From NCBI GenBank assembly GCA_033439255.1, contig CM065878.1, forward strand, positions 3,410,001 to 3,474,000: a stretch of DNA of 64,000 bases, written 5' to 3'. The notes under the pieces are model-generated. The model was not told where the DNA came from. It saw nothing but the letters and a program-made list of their open reading frames with translations, and ran no database searches. The translations under genes and the position numbers were made by a program. Positions 34,979 through 47,215 of the stretch are shown piece after piece. Positions within the stretch are counted from its first letter, which is position 1, and every line of letters begins with the position of its first letter. Source of the DNA: Hericium rajendrae. Its lineage: Eukaryota > Basidiomycota > Agaricomycetes > Russulales > Hericiaceae.

Positions 34979-36989
34979 ATGGCATACAAGGCTTCAGCGC
35001 AGCTCCAGCACATATTCTCTACTCAATCCACCAAGGTCGTGCCCGTCCCCGATGCTAACGGCGCAGCCATGCCTCCTAAAGACGAGGAACCCGCCGCAGA
35101 CTACAACGTTGGAGGCTATCTCCAGATAAAGGTACATGATAGCTTCAAAGATGGCAGATATCTTGTCCTCCGCAAGCTGGGGTATGTCTCATCACCTCTT
35201 CGCCAGATCCGAAACTGACGTCCTGTGTTCGAATAGCTGGGGTCACTTCTCCACAGTCTGGCTCGTCAAGGATCATCAGTGCGTATTCTCCTTGCTGTCC
35301 TTGTCCTAGCAATACTGATGCCACCTATCCAGGGAAAGCCGGCATTGTGCTCTAAAAGTTGTCAAGTCTGCTGGTCGTTACACCGAGACTGCACGCGACG
35401 AGATAAAACTCCTGCAACAGATTGCCGATACGTCACCCTCGCACCCTGGACGGGCCCACGTCGTCTCCTTCCTTGATTCCTTCTCGCACACTCCCTTCAA
35501 CCCTTCGCCCTCCGATAGCCATGTTTGTATCACGTTCGAGCCTCTTGGTGAGAATTTGCTGTCACTTATCGAGAAGAACCGAAGAAAGGGTGTGGCGCCG
35601 GCTCTAGTGAAGAGCATTGCTAAGCAGGTGCTGTTGGGTCTGCAGTACCTGCACGAGGAGTGTGACCTGGTTCACACGGATATCAAGCCAGAAAACATCA
35701 GTGAGTCGTGTTTAACAGCTGTTGAAGATTACCTGCTAAGCTCTTATGTTAGTGATGTCCATTCCTAATGTTGAATCCCACATTGTCACGGAGCTCTGCT
35801 CATCGCCCGTCCCAATTCCTATAAGTTCCCCATCCCACCGAACAACAGACGTCGCGGCTCCTTCCGCACGCTGGGATCGCGTGCGCAGGCTACGAGCTCC
35901 AGTCGCTCGGTCCATATCTTCGAGTCACAACCTCTCTCCGGTCCTTCACGGAGTCAGGTACACTCTGTGACGCGAACACTTTCCTCCAGTATAAGCTCCG
36001 GTGGTGCCTCGAGCAGCTATGCCAGGTCCTTGCTATCCGATGGCGAGACCAATCGCACGGCGGACACGACACCAGCGACCAGTTTGGGTAGCGCCATGTC
36101 GAAGCTTCAGTTGAGCTCATGTAGCGATATCCGACCCTCCACATCCCCAGAGGATACTGGCGCACAGGTCCTTAAAGTAGGGCCCGATTCGCCTGTCGCC
36201 GACAGCCAGGATGTTCCTACACCCAGAGATGCCCTGGGCCCGCCGCCGACTGGACCTTCTCTTCTCAGCCAGACCGACCCGCGAAACCACACTCACCATG
36301 GCCATACGGTATCTTCGTCCTCAATCCCTCCCATTTCACTCCCACCGCCGCCTTCACCCTTGTCGTCAGTTCCTCGTTCCCGTCCGCCTTCACCTTCCCC
36401 TGCGACCGCACCACTCCCATCCCTCCACCCGATCGAAATCAAGATCGCCGACCTTGGAAATGCGACGCCGTCCAAGCGCCATTATACCGAGGACATCCAG
36501 ACGCGCCAGTACCGCTCGCCGGAGGCCATTATCGGGCGCAGCGACTGGGGCTGCAAAGTCGACCTCTGGAGCGTCGCCTGCGTGATCTTCGAGCTTCTCA
36601 CGGCGGAGTACCTCTTCGAGCCACAATCGCAGGGCCAGCTCTTCTCGAAGGACGATGACCACATGGCGCAAATCATCGAGCTGCTTGGCGACTTCCCGCC
36701 CGCGTGCAAGCAGCACGGGCGCTACAGTCGCGAGCTGTTCGACCACGCCGGCGGGTTACGCTATATCAAGCATCTGAAGCCATGGCCGCTCGAGCGCGTC
36801 ATGCAGGAGAAGTACCTCTTCACGCCGGATGAGACGCACGAGCTGTGCGCATTTTTGCACCCGATGCTCGAGACCGATCCGGCGCGGCGTGCGGGTGCGG
36901 GCGAGATGGTAACACATCCATGGTTGCAGGATCGACTGGGAGAAGGAGGGGAAGACACTGGAGGACGTGATCTGGTGAGGGGCTTTTAA
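34979..36989 (+). CDS. SR-protein kinase (SRPK / Sky1 family)
   Basis: Phosphorylates RS-domain splicing factors. ATG at 34979 (MAYKASAQLQHIFSTQ). Motifs: [79 protein letters not shown] and LHEECDLVHTDIKPENIMM (HTD catalytic loop, an SRPK hallmark). A ~250-residue Ser/Pro spacer follows, then IEIKIADLGNATPSKRHYTE, IQTRQYRSPEAIIGRSDWGC, VDLWSVACVIFELLTAEYLF and HMAQIIELLGDFPP. A kinase domain split by a long spacer is the family norm. In the spacer the frame slips at 35811-35813 (CCC); one added C restores FPIPPNNRRRGSFRTL and IFESQPLSGPSRSQ. Small introns lie near 35183, 35280, 35700. Confidence 0.93.
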
Positions 36990-38304
36990 CGTGCGCCAAC
37001 CAACCTTAAGAGGTGGGGCGCCTGAGGGTCGGACCGGTGCCCCATTTATGCCCGCAGGGTCGACGCCTGCTCACGTTCTTCGGTATCATTTCTCGGACCG
37101 GGGTTTTCATGCTTCGTTGCTTTCTGATATGGGGAGCTCAGAAACACCGCAGGGTGTTCGCCGGGCTCTTCTAAGTGTGCATAGGCGTTTCTTTGTCTCT
37201 TCTTCTCTTTCCGTCTCTTCTCTTATTCTCATATTTGGGCTTTGGACCGTTCACGTTCATCATTCTATGCTTCTCGCATCTGCATATTTATTCCTGAGCT
37301 CCCTCTCCCTTCTCATGTTCTCGCTGTTGCTCGCGCTTTCCGTAGCTATGCTCCCCTTCCGCTTGCTCACGTCTTCACGCCCCCCGACTCATCCCACGCC
37401 CCATCTTCACGATATTAATTGCCCTCGCTCATAATACCACGATGGCCCTGTAGTTCATACTTTCTCCCTCTCCCTTTCCCGCTCCCATCTGTAGCACTGT
37501 CGCATCGCTTATGATACTACACTCGCTATCTGCCCGCTTTTCTCGGTTGATAGGCTACTAAACTTGTGCTTGTGCTTGGTATGATAGTACAATATTATTC
37601 TCGTTCCTTGATGATGGCCTGATCGTGAACGTCTGTCAAATGGAGGAGGCGTTACGCCGCGCCCACATGTGCACGGGCGATCACTAGCCCTCCATTCTAC
37701 GATCGAGCGCTGTCAGAACACAGGACCCACAAGTCGCCTAACCTTTATCTGTCTCACACGGCCGTCGTACCTACAGACATCAACAGGATAATTGAACTTT
37801 GCTCTTTTGTGTCCGTAGATGCTGTGCCGCGTAAACCAGACACCGTACGTGCGGCGCGGGCGCCTCCGCAAGTCTATCGTACACCCCTATGCGCGCAGTC
37901 GAACTACCTCTCATCACAACATCCTACACAATGCAAGCAGACTTTCAAGACCAGACACAAGGTATGCAAATACGCAGATAATTCGTCCGAGGTAGTCTGA
38001 AGTTAGATTATGCACACCTACATAAACAAAGCAGGCGAGCAAGTAACTACAAATGGCAGCAGCTCAGCTGCAACACGGGGACAAGCGGCGGGGTCTACTA
38101 CCGTCCACGGAGTTGCACAAGGACTAAAAAGCTGGTAATACGAATAAACAGGCGAAAGGGAAGCGGAGCTGCTGTATACGAGATGGGGTAAGGGTGGGGT
38201 TAAACGTGTGTATCAGGGTCCTGTCAGGTGAGCGTACTGAGAGCCTCCAGGGCGGACAGAGGTCCGAGGCGGTTGCATTGGTATAGTATCGTCCGTGACC
38301 TTCA
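36990..38304. other. intergenic between convergent genes, no gene seen
   Basis: 1.3 kb between the ends of SRPK and chitin deacetylase. The left part is very T/C-rich, so the hydrophobic open frame at 36991-37434 is probably a composition effect. No conserved content is visible. Confidence 0.4.
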
Positions 38305-39979
38305 TTACAGGAGGATGGCGCTCGCGCCAGCCAGAAGGCCAGCAAGGACGACTGCGAAACCGCTCGTGCTGGTGGTCGTGGCGCCATTCTTGCCCGAGCT
38401 CGCGCTGACACCAGAGGCTTGCGCCGATCCGGGGGCACCGGCCGAGATCGTCGGGACGGCAGAGGCTATCGTGACGGTTAGCATTCGACACTCAGTGCGA
38501 AAATATTGATACTGACCAGAGATGGGCAGCGGGTTGGTCGAGTTGTCGTTGGTCTCAAGGTACGAGTTGCCGGCGGGCATGTTCATGCAGGTGGTCACGG
38601 GGCCAATCTTGAAAGCCGGCTGGTGCGCAAGCGCGTCGGGCAGGATGTAGCCCGTCGCAATCTCGACCGACTGCTGGAACAGATCGTGCTCGAGCACGAT
38701 GAAGCCGGTGTCGATCGAGGTGACGTTCCCAAGGATGTTGTCCCAGTTCTGAAGCACTTGCTGAGCTGAGGTCACACCGCCGTGGATGTTGAAGTCTGGA
38801 AAGCTGATGAGCAGAGTACGCGTGTCAGTCGACGCAGTAACTAACCGTCAGTGTCGAACGTTGCGGTGGCGCTAATACGAGTCCAGATGATAGGTGTCAA
38901 GTTCATGGCCTTGGCAATGGCGCGAACGCGGTCACTGTTATCCACGGTAAGCAAAAAAAAAATCAGAATTTGCTGCATTAGACGACTTACTCAATGTCAC
39001 CGAAGGGAGGCCTCCAGTACAAAGGAGTCACGCCCAGGACATCCTTAATGATCTTCTTGGTCCAGCCAAACTCGGCGATGATCTCCTCGTTCGACAGAGT
39101 GGTCAACGATGGGTGACTCCAGGTATGCACAGCAATTTGGTGACCAAGCTGGTACTCCTGCTGGAGCATGGCCGGGTAGGAGATCGCACGCGAGCCAACG
39201 ACGAAGAAGGTCGCCAACAGCTTCTGGTCCGAAAGGTAGTTGAGGAGATCGGGCGTGTAGGGCGCCGGGCCATCATCATAAGTGAGACCCCACGACATCT
39301 TCTCCGGGCAGGCAACGATGTCGGTGTCGCGAGTGCATCCACCGCACGTCCACCAACAACGCGACTGGTCATTGACAGCATCCATGTTGGCCGGGCAGCC
39401 ACCGGCGACTGTCAGCGAGAATCCAGGGATCTGGACGCCCGAGTTTGTTACTTCGTTGATCCACTGCTGCACCTCAGGTGAGTCGGTCGGCGGGGGCTTG
39501 TCCAGCGCAGGGTAACTACTAGGCGAGATTTTGGAGACTGAGGAGGACGGACAGCAATAGTGAGTCACGAATACGCTCTTTTGTGTGTGTAGTGACTTAC
39601 GGTCAGGAAGAGGCGGTGCACTGGAAATATCGCTAGGCGCGGCACCAGCAGCAAATGTCTGCGTGATAGAATGGGTAGAGGCAGTCGGTGCATTGGAAAC
39701 AATAGACGCCAAAGGAATAGCAGTTGGGTTTATCGACAGCAGCGACGGGGTTGCTACCGACGCGGAGCCAGAAGCCGATGCTGTGGAACTGCCAGTGGTG
39801 GCAGGGGCACTACCGGCTGCTGACGACCCGGAGGTCACAGCGGACGAGGCCTTCGAGGTCGCTGCTGAGCTGGCGGCACTGGCCTGTCGAGCAGCATGGT
39901 GGTAGAAGGCGTTGTGCTGGCTGGCCAAGGCGAGGGCAGGGAGCGCGGCGGCTGAAATGACGGCCGTCGCAAACTTCAT
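38305..39979 (-). CDS. GPI-anchored chitin deacetylase (carbohydrate esterase family 4)
   Basis: Cell-wall enzyme removing N-acetyl groups from chitin. Secretion signal MKFATAVISAAALPALALAS, then a Ser/Ala/Thr-rich linker. Catalytic NodB domain: MSWGLTYDDGPAPYTPDLLN (motif 1, TYDDGP), LGHQIAVHTWSHPSLTTLSN (motif 2, metal-binding H...H), LYWRPPFGDIE (motif 3), then IIWTRISATATFDTDDFNIH and SIDTGFIVLEHDLFQQSVEI (motif 5 region). Conserved cysteines lie in RCWWTCGGCTRDTDIVACPE. The C-terminus SGFAVVLAGLLAGASAILL, after a small/Ser-rich stretch, is a typical GPI attachment signal. Introns lie near 39598, 38980 and 38850. Confidence 0.95.
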
Positions 39980-40546
39980 GATTTATTCGCTGTGATAGAC
40001 AGTGAAAGAGTGGAAAGGCTTGTCTTCAAAAGAGTGAGAAGAACAAGTGAGTCGTGAGAGCAGCGGGCTGGGTGAAAATGAGAGCAGAAAATGGCAAACG
40101 CGGCACCCGTAGGCACCCTTTTCATCCCAAGCTCTCTTGGCATTCTCTTGGCATCACTATACGCGCCACCCGTCGTCAAGTTCGCGTCAAGTCTGGCTCA
40201 AGAGTTCAGACAACATTTGTAGTCCCCAAACGTAAGCCACAATAGCACTCGTTACGAAATGCAATAGTCTTTATACGAAGCTCGACAGTCAGTCTCTATC
40301 GGCTTCGTTACTTACTTCGTACATGGTCTGCTTAGGGAGACTAAACACAATCAGCATTTGACCATTACTGCATGTACAATTTGAACATCTCAAGTTGATA
40401 GACTCGTCGAATTCGAAGATCGGCATTCAGATGTTGCCAGGTCAAGAAGTTCACACAACAGATGTATTCCACAAACGTATGCAAAACAGTAATTGTTACG
40501 AAGTCACAACCAATACTGCACAATTCAAGAAATAATTCATAATAGC
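39980..40546. other. intergenic, no gene seen
   Basis: Upstream region of the deacetylase and 3' flank of the SET/NAP gene. AT-rich, with the imperfectly repeated phrase ACAACAnnTGTAnTCC.CAAACGTA near 40210-40232 and 40454-40478. Confidence 0.3.
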
Positions 40547-41595
40547 TCATGCATTTTTTGCCTTCTTCGACCGCGGCTGCTCGAGGTCAATCTCATCCTC
40601 GTTTTCGTCATCACTCTCCTCCTCCTCATCTGAGTCGAGCTCGTCGCCGTTCGCGTTGCCGAGGAAGTACTCGATGGCGTCGGGGAAAACCTCATTGGCG
40701 ATGAGAACACCCAGCTGTTAACCGTGGTCAATGACGTGTCCGCGTGAAACAGGGCTGGGTCTTACATCAGAGTGATCCTTGTCGTTCTCAAACAGATTGA
40801 AAAAACTGCCAAAGTCAGACGGCAGGTCGTCGTCGGCGTCGTCCTTGATCACCGGGTACAGCTTGGTGAGGTTTTTCGAGTCGTCTTTCCAGTTGATCTT
40901 GGTCGCCTGAGAAGTTGAATGAGACATACTTCAGTCATGTATCATACCGCATTTAAGGTCCTACCTGAGGGACAACATCACGCTCCCAGGAGAAATCGAG
41001 CATAGAGGGGGTAATCCCGTCCGCGTCCGGTTTCTCATCCGCAGCGGAGTTCGGCGGCACGTAGCGGTACTCCTTCTTCAGGACAGAATCCGAGAAGTAG
41101 GGGTTCTCCTTGAAGTACTAAGAGCACATCACTCGTCAGTCAAGGACCTAGCGCGACCAATCAGCAAAACGCACGAATTCAATGGTGAATGCCTTCGGTT
41201 CTTTAGGGTCACGGGCGACCCATAGGTCCTCGAGGAAGCTCAGCGCAATTCTGTCCGCGTCGTGTTGCGCATGGACAGCGAACATGGTGTGGTTCATGAG
41301 CGCGACGGGCCAGAACTTGTTGATGGTCTTCAGGGTTTCGCGGCGCTTCTGGTAAACAGGTGTCAAGGTGTCTTGTGCGCGGCGCTCTGCAGATGCAAAC
41401 GTTCAGTTAAACCACTGGACGACACAGAAACACGAATATCGTACCGAGAATGAGCTCAGCGCGCTGCAGGTCCTTTTGGATATCAGTCAGCTTTTTAGCA
41501 TCCTCATCTCCCAGCTCAACGTCCTGTAAGGGGTCGCCGTTTTTCTCGACGTCGGCACCCGGGGAAGAGCGTTTCTTGGCGGTTTTCGTAGACAT
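40547..41595 (-). CDS. NAP/SET family histone chaperone
   Basis: Binds H3-H4/H2A-H2B during chromatin assembly. Start MSTKTAKKRSSPGADVEKNG. The dimerisation helix holds DIQKDLQRAELIL..ERRAQD and VYQKRRETLKTINKFWPVAL. The earmuff domain follows, with YFKENPYFSDSVLKKEYRYV and ITPSMLDFSWERDVV, then INWKDDSKNLTKLYPVIKDD and DLPSDFGSFFNLFENDKDHS. It ends in an acidic tail (DEEESDDENEDEIDLEQPRS) plus a Lys-rich nuclear-type end. Phe/Trp placement fits SET/Vps75 more than Nap1. Introns are short. Intact. Confidence 0.92.
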
Positions 41596-42017
41596 TGTAA
41601 AGAAGGACAGAGAGTAGGGTGCTGCAGAAAGGAGTGAGAAAAAAGGATGAGATGAACACGGTCTGAAGGCGCTGATCCTCACAAGGCCTGTGGCGCGCGG
41701 TGGCGGAGACGCTCGAACCGGGGTTCGAACACGCGTCATCGGTCCGGCCCTACCGTCGGCTACGTACCGTCAGCGCACGGACTTGCCACGGTCCTCCAAC
41801 AGTCCTTGCACAAGTCGCGAGCTCATGCGTCAGCAGGTTCATAATGCATGGTGTGGATATTATACGAATGCATATTTACGACCTCGAATGTTCCATAAAC
41901 ACGATCCATGAAGCTCTTGCAGAAGTCCAATCCGAGGCAAGGACACCAGCACCGCCAATAACATAAATACGAGACGTCTCGCCGTGGGGACCATGGCAAA
42001 GGTAGGACGCGCATCGT
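41596..42017. other. intergenic, no gene seen
   Basis: Upstream of the SET/NAP gene and 3' of SAC1. A GGTTCGAACAC phrase at 41722-41732 resembles a tRNA B box but has no folding partner sequence. Confidence 0.3.
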
Positions 42018-44749
42018 TCAGTCGACACGTTTCTTCGTCCCCAGCTCGATCTCCTCCATCTGCTTGTCCGTCCGCCGCTTCAGCCACTGCGCGCTGGCAC
42101 CTGCCTTCAGCTTGCCAACGTCCATGCCAAAGCCCTTGCCCTTGTGTGCGGACCTGAAGCCAGGACCGTCGTAGTGGATGATATCGGTGGGGGGGAACAG
42201 ACGTGGCCATGAGACGTAATCGACGCCGTGAATGAGAGTGAAGCCCAGAGCCAGTCCGAAAAGTGTGAGCCAGAATAAGAAGTAGTACGAAAGAGAGTAA
42301 TCTGCGTTCAAGTTCAGTCAACTGTTCGCCTGACTGCAGATGCGAAAACGAACCAGATGTTCGGGGCAATGTCAGCCCTGCAAGGATCATGAACAGTGCA
42401 AACGTGAGCACGTAAGGAACCTAGGCGACCGCGTCAGAAAACAGAGTCAATGGAGAGTAGATTGAAGCTCACAGCACGGATGATCAGCGGTCTGTTATCT
42501 GTGATCAAGAACATGGCCGAGGACGGGCCCTTGTGGGGCTGCCAAGTACCTGTGACAAGGTCGTATGCATCCTGTAGAAGGAATTCAGATCAGAAGCAAC
42601 ATAGATGTTTGGCTAGTCGTCCGTACTTGTCGCGGCCCGTCGAAAAAGTTATTCTTCAGGTAACGAAGTGCTGACTTGAGGAAGTCGTCGAATGCGCCAG
42701 CGCGCGTCCGCTTTCCAGTCCGAGTGAAGTCGGTCTTCAATGCGCCAGTCCCTGCATATGCTCTCGAGATAAGATCTGCGTGGTCAGACCAAACTGCAAT
42801 ACTCCCGATCAGCGTTCGATATCTGCATACAAGATAAAGACATGCGTACGTTCTCGGAGATCCTTGTTCAATTGCTCATGATTGTCGACGAAGTCGTCTT
42901 CGGACAGCACCGAAGGCGACATCCCCGCAGCCTTCAACTGCATATTGAGAATCCATTTCGCTATAGCCGCCTGCGCAACGTTGGTACGGTCCAGATTATC
43001 CATGCAGTTTGTCCTGACAACGCCCAGCTGCCACTTCACAGGGTCCGGCTGGCCCGCGACTCGATGGAAATAGCTGGCACATATTGAGCCACACAAGAAA
43101 AACGTGTTTTACAGAAGGCACTTACCCGTCACGAATGAGGTCTTCTTTGAGATCCTCAATCAACAGGCTAATACGATCCCATCGCATACGCTTGCATTCG
43201 TTGTGGAAGTCGAAGTATTGATACTTCACTTGGGGAACATTTGCCTGTCGAAGATTCGTTGATGGACGGGGGGAAGTGGCATAAGGGAATCACCTCAGCA
43301 AAATAACGCTCAAAAGCGTCTTTGACCGGCTTCTCATGGCCATGTTGGTCTACCAAGTTCACGAGCTTCGCATCGCCATAGAGTGTAGTCTGCTCTTTAA
43401 GATGCTGTCGCACGGCGTCAACCTGCAAAAGATTAAGCGAGATGCAAGAGAAGAGTGAATCGCGGACTTACCGTGTCTTGCAAATCCATGATCTGCAGGT
43501 CAGGCTTATATCTCAAAGTATTGACCTCAGCCCAGAATACAGGAGCGCTTCCCCTGATCTGAACGAAGCTGAAAACAGTTTCCTTCTCTGAGTCGGGATC
43601 AACGATGACAATCTGTTCTGTTTCATTAAAGTTGGCAACGTGGCCATCCTTGTCGACGCCACGACGGAAATAGCGCGTCCCAGCTCTGAAACGCGAGCGG
43701 CGGCTGATCAGGGCAATTTGTATAGTATGGCTATTGACGGTTGACGAGCGAACGTCAAACGCTGCATTGGAAAATGACGCGTGGTAAGCAGACAGGTTGA
43801 CAAAGTTTTGGCATCAAAACGCACTTCCGTTGATCACCGGGAGAATGAATGGGCTCAGCTGTATCTAATGTTAGGGCGTTTCGAATACACTGATGCTAGG
43901 TCTCACATCATTCTGCGGATTTGATTCCGCAAGGTCAATGAATCTGCTTTGCAGGTATCTGTCGCGAGTTCGTCAGCAGAAGGGGGCGACAAGGGGAAAT
44001 AAAACCACACTTATTCCAGAAGAATCTGTCATCGACCTGGTGTGATTGTCAAGAAGATTGCACCTCAACTGAACAGAGAGAAACTACACATACCACCTCC
44101 CATAACGCTCGTCCTTCATCATTTTGCTTCGCGACGTACTGAGCCTGCATTCTGCGCGTGATATCAAAGTCGTAACTGAACAGCAGCATTGAGGAGCAGG
44201 CAAGGTGAGACTTGACGAGAGCGAGAAGATGGGCTTCCACGGGATGAGGCGGGTTGATCACTGAGACGCTGGGGTCCAGAGGGAGTATCTCGAAGTCAGA
44301 AGCGCGATAGACCGCATGGCCCTGGAGTTTGCCCCGCAGCTCACGGCCGGTTATTACGATGAGGTATTCAGCTGGGAGAGGTCGCGATTTTCAGCTTGCA
44401 GGGTGGTATACAGAAGTAAGAAGGCACACACATATTGACAATTGAATGAGGCCGAGAATGCCATAGACCGTCTTTGCGGAGCGCTTCGCGTTGAAAGGTA
44501 GAGAGCCACTGGAACCTGATAGACTCGTGAACGCCATTCGGATTCCGGAATGCAGAACTACATACTGTCGACAACGATGTCCCCTGAATGTCTGTGCACT
44601 ACCAATGACTTTGCTCCAACCGGCTCTGCGGGCACAAAGATGTAGGACTCGTCGCCGTCTAGATAACTGTCAAGTACAATTAGCAGGATTATCAGGTTAT
44701 CTGGGGAACTTGCTCACAGGTTCAACCGCTGGTGAAGGGGCTTGAACAT
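42018..44749 (-). CDS. SAC1: SAC1-type phosphoinositide phosphatase
   Basis: ER/Golgi PI4P phosphatase. Start [11 protein letters not shown], intron, then [20 protein letters not shown]. The SAC domain continues through [55 protein letters not shown] and [20 protein letters not shown]. The catalytic CX5R loop is [12 protein letters not shown], preceded by KWQLGVVRT. The C-terminal part has [20 protein letters not shown]-like and [20 protein letters not shown] segments, the two membrane hairpin helices of Sac1. It ends at TGA 42018-42020. Around twelve short introns. Starts 147 bp from the divergent U2A' gene. Confidence 0.93.
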
Positions 44750-44896
44750 GGTGGAAGGGAACGAGTGGAACGCGTGTTGACGCGCTGGATGGTGGTGAGC
44801 AAGCAAACCGGACGGAGGCCAATCACATTCCAATTTAGCAGACCACGCGCTGAGCCACACCAAATTCGCCTGCTCGCCTCTCGCATCCGTGCAACC
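44750..44896. promoter_or_regulatory. 147-bp bidirectional promoter, SAC1 / U2A'
   Basis: The interval between two opposite ATGs is so short that both genes must share core promoter and leader sequence. No TATA box is evident. Confidence 0.5.
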
Positions 44897-45792
44897 ATGA
44901 AACTTACGCCAGAGCTCCTTGCACAGGCTCCTTCGGCGCTCAACCCTCTCAAAGAGCGACAGCTAGATCTGCGAGGTATGCATCATTTGATACACGAACA
45001 ACGCGTCGTCTTATGTTGGTTCAGGTTACAAAATCCCCGCAATCGAAAACCTTGGTGTGACCAGGGTAAGGACATCGTCCTTTTGTCTGCTTTTCGTGTC
45101 GTAATCGCTTCTTCACGTAGGACCAACATGATGCGATAGATTTGACGGATAACTCCATTATAACGCTGGGAAATCTCCCTCACCTTCGCCGCCTGAACAC
45201 ACTTCTCCTCGCAAACAACCGAATATCATCTATCTCACCATCCATCCACCTTTCTGCCCCCAACCTCACGACCCTTGTTCTCACGAACAACAACATCTCA
45301 GAACCAGGCGATTTGGAGCCACTGCGGGAGCTGAAGAGCCTGAAGTATCTCAGCTTGTTGGGGAATCCCGTGCGGGAAAAGAAATGGTATCGCGAATGGC
45401 TTGCCTGGAGGTTACCAGGACTAAGAGTTTTAGATTTTCAGCGGATTCGTGATAAGGTCGGTATTATTCCTAAATGGATTGTTGCGATGCTTACAACCTT
45501 GTTACAGGAACGGAAAGCCGGCGAGGGGCTCTTCCTGACCCCAGACGGTCTGATGAATTCGCTCGGAACGACGTTGCAAACAACAGTGTCTACCCACGCA
45601 GCCAAGCAGGCTATCACTTCTGACGAGCCGCGCCCGGTGCTGGCGGCAGCGAAACCTGGCCGTCTCTTATCCAAGGAGGAAGAGGCGAGGGTGCGGGAGG
45701 CGATCGCGAACGCGAGCTCCATCGACGAGATCCGGAGATTGGAAAGAAGTCTGAAGGAGGGGTTCATGCCGAGCATGGACGTGGGCGCATAA
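44897..45792 (+). CDS. LEA1: U2 snRNP A' protein (LRR)
   Basis: Leucine-rich component of the U2 snRNP, partner of U2B''. Start MKLTPELLAQAPSALNPLKE matches U2A' closely (KLTPELI.QA....N....RELDLR). Exons join QLDLRGYKIPAIENLGV and DQHDAIDLTDNSIITLGNLP. The LRR signatures LNTLLLANNRISSISPSIHL, LTTLVLTNNNISEPGDLEPL and LKSLKYLSLLGNPVREKKWY precede the LRR cap LPGLRVLDFQRIRDK. A 51-nt intron (GTCGGT...TTACAG) then joins to ERKAGEGLFLTPDGLMNSL. The C-terminal helix is SIDEIRRLERSLKEGFMP. Complete and in frame. Confidence 0.94.
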
Positions 45793-46001
45793 GTTGTACT
45801 ACTGGTGACTTGTATTCTTAAGAACCATCAGAATCTTGCGGGGTACATCCGTGTGCGTTTGTTGCACTAATGTTTAATCTTCCCGCTGACAGGCAGGCAA
45901 ACGTCTCGAGTCGTGATCATTACAAGGGTAGCTGATCGTAAACAAGCAAGCATATATACACATGGGTCCTTCAGATGAATTAGCTACGGGAGGAATCGTA
46001 T

Positions 46002-46847
46002 TCAATGTGCAGGGAGGCCGTAGTTGCCAATCCATAAGCCATGGAAGGTGAGAGCGATAACGGATGTCAGGTTCGCAAGCGAGCTATAGCCATGCAGTCT
46101 GGCGAACTTCTTGTTGAGAGCCTTCATCTTCTCGGAGACCTTGCATGTCATCGTTAAGCAAAGATGTCGTGATGATGAGCGACGAAACATACTCCTTCCT
46201 CGTTGTACGCCTTTCCCTCCTCCTTCTCCAACTTGTGGCGAGCAAACATGGTGCTGAATCCAGTAAGCGAGGCGAATCGGCACTTGTCTATCAACTTACC
46301 TGCTAGTCACGGGTCCAATGACAAGGGAATTGAGGGCTTGAGCAACCAAGATCGAGGCGAGTGCGTAGGCCTGGATGACATCAGAGGCGCCGAACTCCAT
46401 GTAGCGAGAGGTGATGCTGGGGTTCTTGAGAGTCCAGGCAGTCAACAAGCCTGTCGTGATTGCGATGCTCAAGTTGAAATAGATGGGGAAGGTACGGTGC
46501 TGGAGGGCACCGAACTGCTGCCTGGCTATCTCAGGGGCTTGTGATAAGAGTGTTATGGCGGAGGCATGGTTTGAAAGGACTCACGCAGCGTCTTGAAGGC
46601 AATGACTCCTGCACGTCACGATTGTGAGCATGGTCAGCAGAGTCAACAGATGGTATTAATATACGTACCACCAAAGAATGTCACCCACACCGCTGTACGA
46701 AAGTCAGTAACAGGACACAACGTCAGCCTTGCAAGCACACTCACACATTCCATACAGGAAGGAGAACCCAAGGTGATACGCGCCATCCAACGACAACAAG
46801 CTCAGCAAACTAGAAATGTTCAAGGTCTTGGGAGGAGCCGTAGTCAT
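46002..46847 (-). CDS. TMEM205-like membrane protein (DUF4149 family)
   Basis: Small multi-pass membrane protein. Start MTTAPPKTLNISSLLSLLSL, then GAYHLGFSFLYGM, AVWVTFFGG, VIAFKTLPRQQFGALQHRTF, PIYFNLSIAITTGLLTAWTL, YALASILVAQALNSLVIGPV, TSSTMFARHKLEKEEGKAYN and KFARLHGYSSLANLTSVIAL, ending LWIGNYGLPAH. The FGxLQxxxFPxYF and NxLxxGPxTxxxMxxRH patterns with four membrane helices are those of the TMEM205/DUF4149 group, whose cellular role is poorly defined. Three to four short introns. The transposon is inserted only 112 bp before its start codon. Confidence 0.85.
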
Positions 46848-46951
46848 TGTTGCGGCCTGAGGTAGAGTGCGTTGATGTCGGATCGGGGAACCAGTATTTG
46901 TACAACACTGCCTACTGGCGCGTGAGATACCCTGCAAGATGGAAGCATCGG

Positions 46952-46959
46952 GGCGCTAA
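46952..46959. repeat. target-site duplication, left copy (GGCGCTAA)
   Basis: GGCGCTAA directly precedes the left inverted repeat. The same eight bases directly follow the right one at 51921-51928. Confidence 0.93.
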
Positions 46960-46997
46960 AGGACCCCCGAAAATACCCTATATATGCCTGAGGCCGA
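46960..46997 (+). repeat. left terminal inverted repeat
   Basis: AGGACCCCCGAAAATAC followed, after a short spacer, by TGCCTGAGGCCGAGAA. Pairs with 51883-51920, with a perfect 13-bp outer block. Confidence 0.88.
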
Positions 46998-47018
46998 GAA
47001 ACCCGATTTTGCCCAGAT

Positions 47019-47101
47019 ATGTCCGGACATGATTTGGGCCCGAATCCGTCCGTTCTGACTCAGGCCTCCGCTGTAGACCCAATTTTGTCCGTGATACGGA
47101 C
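47019..47101 (+). repeat. subterminal palindromes of the transposon
   Basis: ATGTCCGGACAT at 47019-47030 is a perfect palindrome. GTCCGTGATACGGAC at 47087-47101 is an inverted repeat. TCCGTCCGTT lies between. The right end has TCCGTCCGTA and two GATGTCCGT phrases (51750-51850). These are candidate transposase-binding sites. Confidence 0.55.
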
Positions 47102-47215
47102 TCAGGCCTATGGAAAAATTGTATTTTTTCTCCAAAGAAATACAGGATACCTGCATACAGCTACGTGGAGTCGTACAATGTAATTACGAGTCGCACGCAG
47201 CTATAGAAACTAAAA

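Noticed and set aside
36991-37434. 147-residue hydrophobic open frame downstream of SRPK
   Set aside because: Very T/C-rich 3' sequence produces Leu/Ser/Phe runs in any frame. No promoter, homology or splice support.
41715-41735. B-box-like GGTTCGAACAC
   Set aside because: No acceptor, D or anticodon stem can be formed around it, so it is not called a tRNA.
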